Below are positions 32,032-41,524 of a stretch of DNA of 64,000 bases, one piece after another; positions within the stretch are counted from its first letter, which is position 1; every line of letters begins with the position of its first letter. The stretch covers positions 3,410,001-3,474,000 of the forward strand of contig JAHRBC010000001.1 of the NCBI GenBank assembly GCA_022702545.1, given 5' to 3'. The notes under the pieces were generated by a model. That model saw nothing but the letters and a program-made list of their open reading frames with translations. It did no database searches and was not told the DNA's origin. Made by a program: the position numbers and the translations under genes. Origin of the DNA: Phycomyces nitens. Lineage: Eukaryota; Mucoromycota; Mucoromycetes; Mucorales; Phycomycetaceae.

Positions 32032-33766
32032 ATGGATTTATGCGTCTCCAACTTAAAGGCACTTGGAGCCTTTGATTATGTTGCTGCAAACAAACTCATC
32101 ACTCGTCCGATACGGATATATCCACCGCTCAATCCCATATTCTTTAGACTCATAGCCTGCGAAACCCTCTATACACAGCTGTCTTTTATGAAGCCAAAAT
32201 GGTTTACCAGAAAAGACACCGTAGGTCTCAATTCCACATTACTCAATCTAAACTTTTTAAAACATGTTAGCTGCTCAACTCTCAATATGCTCATCTCGCA
32301 GATGAAATTTCACGTGAGATTGCAATTATCGATGCCAATCCCACAAGCACCCAATCCCAAGCAGCCGTAACCCTTTTGCTACAGAGTCTTTGCGAATTCT
32401 GTCGATGTCGACAGCTGCTGATCACCATGTACGAACCCTTTATTGTTTCCAACTGTCAATATCTAACCATTGCTCTAAAGTTATCATTTATTGGCAACCC
32501 AAACCACTCATAGTGTCACAGAAACCATGATCCAAGAACTTGTTTTCCTTGGTAGTCTCTGCACAGAATCATCGCTTCCGAAACATCTTGATATACTCGG
32601 ATTGGGTGTCGAAAAGGAAATAAATATCCTTCTTTCACTCCTCAAAGCAAGAACAGCCATAATCAATTATGCTTTCCAGGATGCATGCATATCTCTGTTT
32701 GTTTGTAAGCAAGATATCAATGACTGGAAAACCATCTGTGAAGAGCAGGATTTTTTGGAAGTGAGCATTTTAGAGAAATGAAAAAGTAAAAGATACGTGG
32801 GTTTCTTGGGCTAAAATCGAGTCTTTTTGTTGTTGTTGAAAAAATTCATTTTTGGAGAAATCGCAAATTAATTGTGAACAATCGCGCGACGCCTCCTCTA
32901 CATGGAGACTATCGTTATTTGGCAACACATCAGAGGTAAATAAGCCAGAAATTGTTTATTTGATAATCTAATCTAAATAAGCAGGGAAAACAGAAGCAAG
33001 GGCATGTATGGCCTCAAAACCTACGCTGGCAAACGCGCTACCTCGACAACCTAGCTGCCAAAATGACACTATACTTTAGTACCATTCTAGTATCCAAGGA
33101 AAACGTGTTCACTGAGGATGAGCCTGAAAAGGCTTTATGGAAAGGTCTCCAAGTAGATTACCATGACCAGTAAGCTACATTGAGAATAGTTTGTGTTAAT
33201 TTTGGCATTGGATCGAATTAACAGCATTCTTGTCACCCCCCCTTTATCCCAGGATCTGCACGTTCCGAAGGCGTTTCAACGCGCTCAGTATCAGTCTTGT
33301 CTATGAGGTCACATCAACACCGTTTCATCCCAAAGGTTATGTGTGTGCAGGTACACCATATGAACCACCCCAGGGTGTCCACTCTTTCCCATTTATCTAT
33401 TGTCATCCAAAGGTAAAACAATAATAATAATATAGACCGTGTCAATCATTTCGATCGTTTCTGTAGATCTCAATTGAAATAATTGTTTTGTAGCAACCAC
33501 CAAAAGATCATCTACCAAACATCATCTCCATCATTCAAGGGTGTCGCCATAAACTAGGAGACCCAAAGGGAAGCCCAGTATATTTCTTTGATAACAGAAT
33601 CTCAAGCACCTACTATTTTATGCGTGTTGATGAGCACGTTGTCTTGGTCATCATCTATCTTGACAAGCACCCCCACCGCGAGCCAACTACCTCTGACTTT
33701 ATGACTTCTCTAGTCACATCACTTCGAGGTTCTTCTGTCATAGGCGAGCTTGTGCGGATGGATTAA
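32032..33766 (+). CDS. KICS2: KICSTOR complex subunit KICS2 (C12orf66) homologue
   Basis: Seven exons, 32032-32220, 32271-32428, 32481-32760, 32858-32935, 32985-33169, 33253-33412 and 33494-33766, join in phase to about 440 aa, close to the roughly 445 aa of the animal protein. Collinear matches to the C12orf66-like family as I know it include FTRKDT in the N-terminal helices, LLSLLKARTAIINYAFQDA and DWKTICEEQ mid-protein, then LAAKMTLYFSTIL, ALSISLVYE and YEPPQGVHSFPF. The C-terminal segment is VYFFDNRISSTYYFMRVDEH then VLVIIYLDK. In animals KICSTOR tethers GATOR1 to lysosomes so that mTORC1 senses nutrient loss. Function here is by homology. Gene finders may have split it into fragments. 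Confidence 0.85.
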
Positions 33767-34116
33767 GCCAAATACTCTCACGCCATTGGCAAACATTTGA
33801 TGTTAACTAGTACAAAATAATAGAAAAAGCATATCTGGTCCACGTTAAAATGAAGTTAGAAAGGCAATGTAATTATATCTTGATTTGGTCAAGGAAGATA
33901 AACACAAAGGCAAAAGTTATGGACAACTGAAAGCCAAATTATCAAAAGATAGCAAACAGAACCAAGTTTGGAATCGAGAAGTTAAGAGTATTGAAAACAG
34001 AGAATGCCAGCCGTGTTTACCTGAAATCCAGAAAATAAAAAGTTGTATAAATACTGGTTCTCGTCGATTGACATCCCACTTCATCTGCATTCTTATCTGT
34101 CCTTTATACCAATACA
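33767..34116 (+). promoter_or_regulatory. Upstream region of the secreted repeat protein, TATA box at 34046-34054
   Basis: TATAAATAC at 34046-34054 lies about 65 bp before the ATG. A pyrimidine-rich stretch follows, ending in ACAATG. This is the clearest core promoter in the window and fits a strongly expressed secreted product. Confidence 0.6.
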
Positions 34117-36381
34117 ATGCGCTTCTCTCTCGCTGCCATTGCGGTCCTTTCGCTTAGCAACCTCACATTTGCTCTTCCTTCATTCCCTGAAGAGGTTGCC
34201 AGTGTAAATGCCTACGAACCAGCCTCTGCCTCCGCCTCCGCCTATGCCTATGCCCCAGCCTCGGCTTCCGCACAGTCTCTCTATGCAAAGGCTGGATCAA
34301 AGCGCAACATCATTGAATTCTTCAAGAACCTCATGTACTTTGAAGAGCCCTCAGCTCTCGATTCCCCTCTCGCCGAAGAGAATGTTTTTGAAGCATCTGC
34401 CTCTGCATACCAATCTGCTTCTGCTGTTTCCCAAGCCGCCTACGCTAAGCGTGGTTTCTTGAACGATCCATTTGAGTTCTTTGCTGAAGCTTCAGCTGCT
34501 TATGGAGCCATCCCCTTGGCTTCTGCCTCCCAGGCCTCAGGATCCATGATTGCCTACGCCGAAGACTTTGCTGTCGCCACAAACACCGACTTTGTTCCCT
34601 TTGCTGAAGGCAACGACCGTATGTTGAACAAGCGCGGCATCATCATCAACTTTTTGGAAGGACTCTTTGACGACCTATTGCCTTCGGCCTCCTCATCTTC
34701 CAGTGCTCCTGCTCCATCTGAGGCCAGCAAAAAAGAGAAGCGTGGTATCTTCCTTGACCTCTTGGAAGACATTGTTGGCGATCTTTCTCCTTCGTCTTCA
34801 TCCAGTGCTCCTGCTCCATCTGAGGCCAGCAATCCCGAGAAGCGTGGTATCTTCCTTGACCTCTTGGAAGACATTGTTGGCGATCTTTCTCCTTCGTCTT
34901 CATCCAGTGCTCCTGCTCCATCTGAGGCCAGCAATCCCGAGAAGCGTGGTATCTTCCTTGACCTCTTGGGCGATCTCTTTGAAGACGTTACCCCCTCATC
35001 CTCGTCCAGCGCTCCTGCTCCATCTGAGGCCAGCAATCCCGAGAAGCGTGGTATCTTCCTTGACCTCTTGGAAGACATTGTTGGCGATCTTTCTCCTTCG
35101 TCTTCATCCAGTGCTCCTGCTCCATCTGAGGCCAGCAATCCTGAGAAGCGTGGTATCTTCCTTGACCTCTTGGAAGATATTGTTGGCGATCTTTCTCCTT
35201 CGTCTTCATCCAGCGCTCCTGAGCCTTCCTCTGGAACTATTGGCAAGCGCGATGTTTTCGAGGATATTTTCGACGATATCCTTAGCGAGCTTGAGAAGGC
35301 ATTCCCCGAAAGCTCTTTAGCCGCAAGTGAGAGTGCTTCTGCTGCCGAGAGTGCTCCTACCGACGATAGTGCTCCTGCTGCCGAGAGTGCTCCTGATGCC
35401 GAGAGTGCTCCTGATGCCGAGAATGCTCCTGATGCCGAGAGTGCTCCTGCTGCCGAAAGCGCACCAGAAACTGAAGACCAGAGCGCACCAGCTGCTGAAG
35501 ACCAGAGCGCACCAGCTGCTGAAGACCAGAGCGCACCAGCTGCTGAAGACCAGAGCGCACCAGCTGTTGAAGAGCAGAGCGCACCAGAAGTTCAATATGA
35601 TATTGCCCCAGAAGTTCAATATGATATTGTCCCAGAAGTTCAATATGATATTGCCCCAGAAGTTCAATATGATAGTGCCCCAGAAGTTCAATATGATATT
35701 TCCCCAGAAGTTCAATATGCTAGTGCCCCAGAAGTTCAATACGATAGTGCCCCAGAAGTTCAATACGATAGTGCCCCAGAAGTTCAATACGATAGTGCCC
35801 CAGAAGTTCAATATCAAGGCGCTCCAGAAGTTCAATATGAAGGTGCTCCAGGAGCTGAAGATGTCCCTGCTTTCAATAAGCGTGCTTTCTTCCTCGAGGT
35901 CCTTGATGATATTGTAGAAGATATCTTGCCCGAGCCTTCTTCTTCGGCATCCGAATCTGTAGCTCCTGCTTCCGCATCTTCTTTCTTTGCCGAGGCCCTC
36001 TACAAGCGTGAGCTTGGTGACATCTTGGAAGATGTCCTTGGAGATGATTCTTCCTCTGCCTCCGAGTCCTCTGCCGCTCCTGAAGCTTCCGAGGCCTATG
36101 CTGACTATGGAATCATGGAAGAATCATACCAGAATGCTTACGATGCTCAGATGAATGCTGACTATGGAATCATGGAGGAATTATACCAGGATGCTTTCGA
36201 GGCCCAGATGAATGGTGAAGACATGGTTTATATCGATTCATTTCCTTCCCAGAACTTTGAAAAGCGTGCACATCACAACATGATCAGAATGGTCTCTGCC
36301 TCTGCTCCTTCTGACTCTTTTGCCAGCGCCGCTTATGTTGACTCTGTATACATGGAGGCTTTGGAGCGTATGAACCTTTAA
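34117..36381 (+). CDS. Secreted repetitive precursor with Kex2 (Lys-Arg) sites
   Basis: One uninterrupted exon encodes 754 aa. Residues 1-19 are a signal peptide (MRFSLAAIAVLSLSNLTFA). Twelve Lys-Arg dipeptides follow, from KR at 62-63 to FEKR near the C-terminus. Most are followed by a short hydrophobic/acidic stretch: NIIEFFKNL, GFLNDPFEFF, GIIINFLEGLFDDLL, five GIFLDLL variants, DVFEDIFDDIL, AFFLEVLDDIVEDIL and ELGDILEDVL. Ser/Ala/Pro-rich spacers separate them. A central block has Ser-Ala-Pro-Ala-Glu repeats and eleven PEVQY octapeptides without KR. This layout is that of fungal Kex2-processed repetitive proteins, which release families of similar peptides in the Golgi. Known examples include surface-active repellents, pheromone-like peptides and RiPP precursors. 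No RiPP modifying enzyme lies nearby. The product function is unknown. Confidence 0.85.
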   Translation: MRFSLAAIAVLSLSNLTFALPSFPEEVASVNAYEPASASASAYAYAPASASAQSLYAKAGSKRNIIEFFKNLMYFEEPSALDSPLAEENVFEASASAYQSASAVSQAAYAKRGFLNDPFEFFAEASAAYGAIPLASASQASGSMIAYAEDFAVATNTDFVPFAEGNDRMLNKRGIIINFLEGLFDDLLPSASSSSSAPAPSEASKKEKRGIFLDLLEDIVGDLSPSSSSSAPAPSEASNPEKRGIFLDLLEDIVGDLSPSSSSSAPAPSEASNPEKRGIFLDLLGDLFEDVTPSSSSSAPAPSEASNPEKRGIFLDLLEDIVGDLSPSSSSSAPAPSEASNPEKRGIFLDLLEDIVGDLSPSSSSSAPEPSSGTIGKRDVFEDIFDDILSELEKAFPESSLAASESASAAESAPTDDSAPAAESAPDAESAPDAENAPDAESAPAAESAPETEDQSAPAAEDQSAPAAEDQSAPAAEDQSAPAVEEQSAPEVQYDIAPEVQYDIVPEVQYDIAPEVQYDSAPEVQYDISPEVQYASAPEVQYDSAPEVQYDSAPEVQYDSAPEVQYQGAPEVQYEGAPGAEDVPAFNKRAFFLEVLDDIVEDILPEPSSSASESVAPASASSFFAEALYKRELGDILEDVLGDDSSSASESSAAPEASEAYADYGIMEESYQNAYDAQMNADYGIMEELYQDAFEAQMNGEDMVYIDSFPSQNFEKRAHHNMIRMVSASAPSDSFASAAYVDSVYMEALERMNL
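34744..35250 (+). repeat. Five tandem units of about 102 bp encoding the KR-bounded peptides
   Basis: Units start at 34744, 34846, 34948, 35050 and 35152. Four share the same peptide start (GIFLDLLEDIVGDLSP) and are nearly identical in DNA. The third differs in its middle (GDLFEDVTP), and the last is 99 bp with a changed end (GTIGKR). Each unit begins exactly after a Lys-Arg codon pair. Confidence 0.97.
35581..35844 (+). repeat. Eleven tandem 24-bp units encoding (S/I)APEVQYD-type octapeptides
   Basis: The unit consensus is Ala-Pro-Glu-Val-Gln-Tyr-Asp-Ser/Ile. Units are perfectly in register at 24-bp spacing and immediately follow a block of five Glu-Asp-Gln-Ser-Ala-Pro-Ala-Ala-like repeats (about 35473-35580). 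Confidence 0.97.
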
Positions 36382-36703
36382 GTGCATACGTATAATACTT
36401 ATCTAATTAAAAAGATTATTCCCCTGTTGCTTTTTACTTATTTTACATTAAACATAAAATAAAAAAAATCTTTTAATAACAAATTGATTTTGCTTTCTTA
36501 TGCTTTTTTTTTCTAATTGGATTTATTGTCAAGGTCTATATTTGAGTAACAAGATGTTTTATAACCCATATCTTGTACGCTCGCACCGATATATTTCTCT
36601 TATGATTTGGATTTTTGCATATATACATTACCGAGAAGTATGGATGTTCAATACTATTTTTAATGATGCAAGAAAGAAAGGGGTTGGAAGAAATGGGTTG
36701 AAT
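36382..36703. other. Short convergent spacer
   Basis: Lies between the 3' ends of the secreted repeat gene and the ENP2 gene. AT-rich, with no other feature seen. Confidence 0.5.
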
Positions 36704-39017
36704 TTAAGATCTTGGTCGGCGCTCTTTTTTGTTTGATGCTTTTGCTTTTGGTTTGAATGACATTTCCATGCCACCCATTGCAGTACGAGACATCTTGTGG
36801 CCCTCGACCTTGTGTTTGGATTCATTTGACTTTAACCGGGTACCAAATGATTTACGAGCATCACCCTTTCCAGAAGCACGACCAGTCTCGCCTCCCATAC
36901 GCATCTCAGGCTTGCGACGTGCGGTTTTGAATTTTTTGTCTGTAACATTGCGAACTGTGGTCTGAGGCTTCTTCTTGTCGCGCATAAACAGACCACGCTC
37001 TTTACGGATTTTGCCTACAATATCGTCCTCACTGTCACTATCACCATCCAATCGATCACTGTCAGAATCATCATTATTCGTAGTTCTTGTTGGCACATCC
37101 TCCATTTCTTCGTCTTCATCCTCAGAGTCAGCAACAGCCTTCTTCTATATAAAAATGGGTGATAAGTAATCGTATAACCCACATCTAAAGAGACACTTAC
37201 AGGAGCAGAAGGATGAAGCAACTGGTATTCTTTAGATGCCTCGTCAACTTGGAAGTCAGGATCAGCAAAGAGTTCTGAGAAACGATTGTCATCCAAAACG
37301 GTTTCCTTCTCCTTCTTCTTGTTCTTCTTGTTGCCTTCTTCGCGCAATTTCTTGGCAAGGTTCTTATTAACAGCTGGCAATTTGTTGTTGGCTCTGATAC
37401 GCGAACCACGTTCCTTTTCCAACTTCTCGCGAACAGCCCGTTCCTTGAAATCGTCGTATGCGAATGGGTTTGCGATTAATCTGGCCTAAATAGATATAAA
37501 AAAAAGTATTAAAATTAGATTTATAGATACATGCACAAAAGATGTCTTTATACTATTGATTTCATTTACCTTTTCGTACAGTCTCAAATCGACAAAGAAA
37601 CCGTGCATATAAGCCTTGAGAACATTTGTACCCATGAGATGTTCGAGACCAAGTGCGGCAAGCTCTTTGCGGGTGACAAACTTGTACTCATCATACACGT
37701 CTCTGTTAGGGTTCTCTTCCATCTCTTCTGTGATGTTATCGAGGAATGAGGCCCATCGAGGAGCAGGGCCAAGTTGAGGAATATAATAAGCACCCATTTG
37801 CACACCTTCCTGAGCGGTAAAGATCATTCCGCTATTCTCCACTACACACACATCGTTGATATCTGTCTCGGGTTCAATGGAAGTAAAGTGCTTTCCGTTT
37901 GTACGATCCCAAATCTTGATGATCTTGCAATCGGATACAATAACCTTATCGTTGCCATTGTCGATATCTCCAGAGCCAGCACCACCGTCATGGAAGTTAA
38001 TTGTCTTGATAGGGAATCCATATTGATGATCCTTCATCATAAACGGTACGCTAGCACGCAAATCATACAACAATGTGTGGCCAGTCGAAGTACCCAAACC
38101 CATAGTGAGACCGTCATTACGGAATTTGAGTGCAGAAATTTCAAGGGAGGATTCGGTACCAAAGGTAGTTGGTACCTGGGGCTGAGACAAAAGTCCAACA
38201 CGCGAGCGCGAACGAGGATCCCAGAACTCTACGGTACCATTTGCAGTACCGAAACCGAACAATTGATGAGCAGGGTTGATTTCGACACAGTTGACACCTA
38301 ATGTAGCGTCGGTAACAATAGGGTTCATAAAGCGACCCTGGTCTAGGTTAAGTCTGTAGACTTCAGTACCAGATGCACCAAGCATCAAATCACATGAAGG
38401 GTAATGGTAAGCAAGATCACGGCCGAACTTTGGAATGCGTGTACGGTAATGAATTCCACCTTGGGTATGCAGTTCAACCGAACGATCGTTTTGTAAAAGT
38501 GCAACCTTTGTCCAGTCATCGGAAAGAATCTAGAAGCAATTCCCACTTTTAGGTTAGAAGGTTATTCTATTGTATTGAATCTTACACCTGTGTATGCAAG
38601 AAGAAAAAAGAGAGAAATGAGCCATTCTTACTTCAAAGTTTACTGTCTCGGCATCCATGTGACGCTCAAACTTGATCGACACCTCTGCAAACTCAAACAC
38701 TCTCATTTGAGGTTTGTAGACACCAGTGGCCATTGCGAATTTTCCATCGCGAGTGGTCTTGATGCGGTTTGAAGCTTCGGGAAACTCGAAATCCTGAATC
38801 AAATCGACACGAGTACGGTATTCTATTGATTAAAGACTATGAATTAATACATGTTGAATTTTGATCTTTATGTGTATATAAAAGTTGACTTGCCGAAATC
38901 CTTTTTCAAGGCCTTCTTTTGGTTTCGTGCGAGCCAGTCTGGTACGGATCGGGATCCGATTCCACCAGAGACTGTGTAGACCTTGACATTATTGGCACTA
39001 GTAACTGGCAAGACCAT
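36704..39017 (-). CDS. ENP2: Ribosome biogenesis WD40 protein ENP2/NOL10
   Basis: Five exons, 39017-38894, 38822-38632, 38529-37570, 37485-37201 and 37144-36704, encode about 666 aa, in line with the 690-710 aa of family members. The N-terminal signature SGGIGSRSVPDWLARNQKK is present, followed by a WD40 propeller (PQMRVFEFAEVSIKFERH, FGFGTANGTVEFWDPRSRSR, VIVSDCKIIKIWD). The NUC153-type segment follows (NRFSELFADPDFQVDE), then an acidic and basic tail (DDSDSDRLDGDSDSED, KKERRPRS). Enp2 works in the nucleolus as part of the small-subunit processome. Intron 1 begins GCAAGT, a GC-AG intron, required to keep phase between KKDF and EYRTRV. Confidence 0.96.
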
Positions 39018-39888
39018 GATGGATGCAAATTGCCTTTTTTCGATGGAGTCAAAGCGAACGTTGAGTATTCAAAAGCTTCCTAAGCGCCACTTGGGTAGAA
39101 AAGAAAAGCAGTCCGGGAAAGCGGGATCGAATATTTGTGAATTAGAGGTCCTGGATTCGAATGATTAATCAATGCATTGGTATTTTCACTAATCTTTACA
39201 CTGAATATATCATTTTGATTATAAATAAATGATAGATTATATGAATGGAGCATATCTACTATAAGAAAAAAATTGCTCTCATTAATATATAGGGAGTTTT
39301 GGAAATTGGGAAAAATATCGGATTGTTCTTTTGAAAATAGCTTGCAAACTTATTTTTTATCAAGGCACTAGTGGTTTATCAATAAGAGACATGTACGAAT
39401 ATTTGTTGGGATCGATGAGGTAAACGTCATGCCAAAAAACCAAATATATATATATATAAGACCATGGCCGCCATATGCTGCAACATTTATCAAAGTTTTA
39501 AATATCTATGTATTTAGAGGTGCAAGGTCTTTTGAGAACCCAATTTGATTGCATAGAGGAAATGCTGGCAAATTAACAAATGGATTTTTCTGTATTTGTG
39601 AAAATCCATTATATATCTAAAGATTGACTATGGTGTATTTTCAAGGGGGTGTGAGAATAGTCATCTGTATTCTAAAGAGATCTTACGCTTAAATGTCTCC
39701 AAATCCAAGTTTACGATTTTGACAATATAGGATTCGAGCCCTGATTAACTGGTTTTTCTCAAATTGTAGTTTTATATTTGTATTGAAAATAACGAATAAA
39801 TAATCAAAACCTCCTATGTTTGGGAAATAACAAGATCTCTTGACAAGAATCTTCTGTTTCTCCTCTTTAGATAACATGGGATTCTCTC
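39018..39888. other. Intergenic, no gene recognised
   Basis: Upstream of ENP2 and downstream of the BLI-3-like gene. AT-rich, with a TA run near 39445-39458. The 62-codon minus frame at 39689-39877 is not convincing. Confidence 0.5.
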
Positions 39889-40622
39889 CTATGCAGATGA
39901 ACGGGACTTGGATAGCTCCTCAGAATTAAGGGTACGGAAAGATACGAGTTTTGGAACCTGACCAGTCATCATTGCCTTGGCCATATCAAAAGCCTCGGCT
40001 CCCTCCTCCACATCCTTGATCGAATAACTTGCTGTGTCTGCCTTTACATGAATCAGACTAATGCGAGGATCATCTGGACCGCTGTTATGGACTCCATCCC
40101 CTAGATCCCCAAACCAGATCTGTAGAGTAATCAGACGCGCTGAGCTTATGATATTCCCAACGCATATAATTTTTTTTATTATTACCTTTAACTCTGGTCT
40201 ATAAAGCTCCTTGACCTTTGATCTGTCGTTGACATGCGTAGCAGTACCACCAATACTGACCCATTCCATGGTAGATTGTTTAACATAAGAAATGTTCACA
40301 TTTGGGTTCTTTTTTATCTGATCAAATTTATGGCTTGTTATATTGGCAAAGAACCAAATATCAGCAGGAGAATTGCTGTTTTGTGGCTAATATAAAGTGT
40401 TAAGACGCGTTAAATTAGATTCGACTGCTAGTTTACCTTGCAAGGAGCCATTGCACGACTGACTAGTGCGCCTGAATCCACGGTATGTGTGGTGAACATG
40501 CAGATATTCATATCTTTAGTGAGCATATAAAGATCTTCAATCTTCTTTTGGGGGCTTGTAGTCAGGTCTCTGCATTTAGTCATGATAGGATCAAGATCAA
40601 TGGAGGAAGTATTGGAAGACAT
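39889..40622 (-). CDS. Pyridoxamine-phosphate-oxidase-like flavin split-barrel protein (BLI-3-like)
   Basis: Exons 40622-40437, 40386-40186 and 40119-39889 encode about 205 aa. Features of the general-stress-protein-26/BLI-3 family are visible: KKIEDLYMLTKDMNICMFTT, SRAMAPC, DIWFFANITSHKFDQIKKN, NVNISYVKQSTMEWVSIGG and LYRPELKIWFGDLGDGVHN. The C-terminal strand is ISLIHVKADTASY. The fold binds FMN or F420-type cofactors. In Neurospora the homologue bli-3 is blue-light-inducible; whether this one is cannot be seen here. The start ATG is the first in frame and gives a typical N-terminus. Confidence 0.88.
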
Positions 40623-41214
40623 GGCGTGCAAACAAAGAGTAGAGTATGAGGGTAAGAAGAGTGAATACTGCAAGTTGTCTAGGATGTCTTTTTTATATTA
40701 AAAATAATGAGACTAGACAAGTTATAATGGTTGTAAGGGATTATGTTATGATGAAATTGCAATATTTCTTCTACTGGCATCTAGGCGATCGAACTTTCAA
40801 ATTGACACCCCTTCTTCCGACTATGTAGCAGCCAGATCGTTAAAATAGCCGATGAGAAGACATTGCCACGTATTATGTTTTAATAGGTCGATTTAACCTT
40901 CTTTAACTTTTATGAAAAAGTGTTTTGGTTGGTATTCATAGACGTCAAGACTAGGGAATAGCCATTAACAATCACATTGTTCCTGCTCATCTCTTTAGAG
41001 TCTCCCACCCCCTTTTTTCTTCACATCAAAAAGACACTTTTTTTGGTTGTTTAAAATAGATATTTAATATTGTACAAGGATTTACAAGGTAAGGAGAGGA
41101 AGAAGAATTAATACAAACAATTGAAGAATTGCTTTAGAGTAATATATAAATTTAACGGATAGGGTTTGAAGGGGAATGTGTGGATTGGATTGAAAAGGTT
41201 AGATTTTTTGTTGT
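40623..41214. other. Intergenic between two minus-strand genes
   Basis: Contains the upstream region of the BLI-3-like gene and the 3' flank of the NDUFA4-like gene. No other feature supported. Confidence 0.5.
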
Positions 41215-41524
41215 CTAAAATCTGGGGCGTTCGTAGCGGCCAGTGTACTTTTGGTTCAGGGCATACAGCTTAACTTGTTCTCCCTCCTATAAAGAAATTG
41301 AAACAAATGAGAAATTGTTCAAGATTATTGTTCATATATTTATTTACCTTGACATCTTGCCAGGGAGTAGCATTGGCCTTGTGGTCCCAAACGACATCGG
41401 GAGCCTTTGCCTGGTGAACGGCCATGAAACCAGCACCACCCAAGGCGACTGTCATGATACCAAAGAGAGGGAAGATTTCGGGCTTGCTGCCAGAGAGCTT
41501 GAGGAATTTTTGGAGGGCAGACAT
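41215..41524 (-). CDS. NDUFA4/MLRQ-like (B12D family) mitochondrial inner-membrane protein
   Basis: Exons 41524-41348 and 41286-41215 encode 82 aa. The pattern matches the MLRQ/B12D family: KPEIFPLFGIMTVALGGAG forms the single transmembrane helix, followed by APDVVWDHK and ATPWQDVKEGEQVKLY. Animal NDUFA4 was first assigned to complex I and later to cytochrome c oxidase. In this fungus the complex is not known. The C-terminus ends in GRYERPRF. Confidence 0.85.

Noticed and set aside
34554..35835. Long overlapping frames on both strands of the secreted repeat gene (up to 230 codons)
   Set aside because: They follow the 102-bp and 24-bp repeat periods, which keep all frames open; only the plus frame has a signal peptide, one start and conserved KR sites.
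34117..36381. RiPP (ustiloxin-like) gene cluster
   Set aside because: KR-bounded repeats fit, but no tailoring oxidase, DUF3328-type or methyltransferase gene is nearby; neighbours are KICS2 and ENP2.
39140..39745. Two further GATTCGA-type B-box-like strings near 39151 and 39731
   Set aside because: No cloverleaf can be drawn around either.
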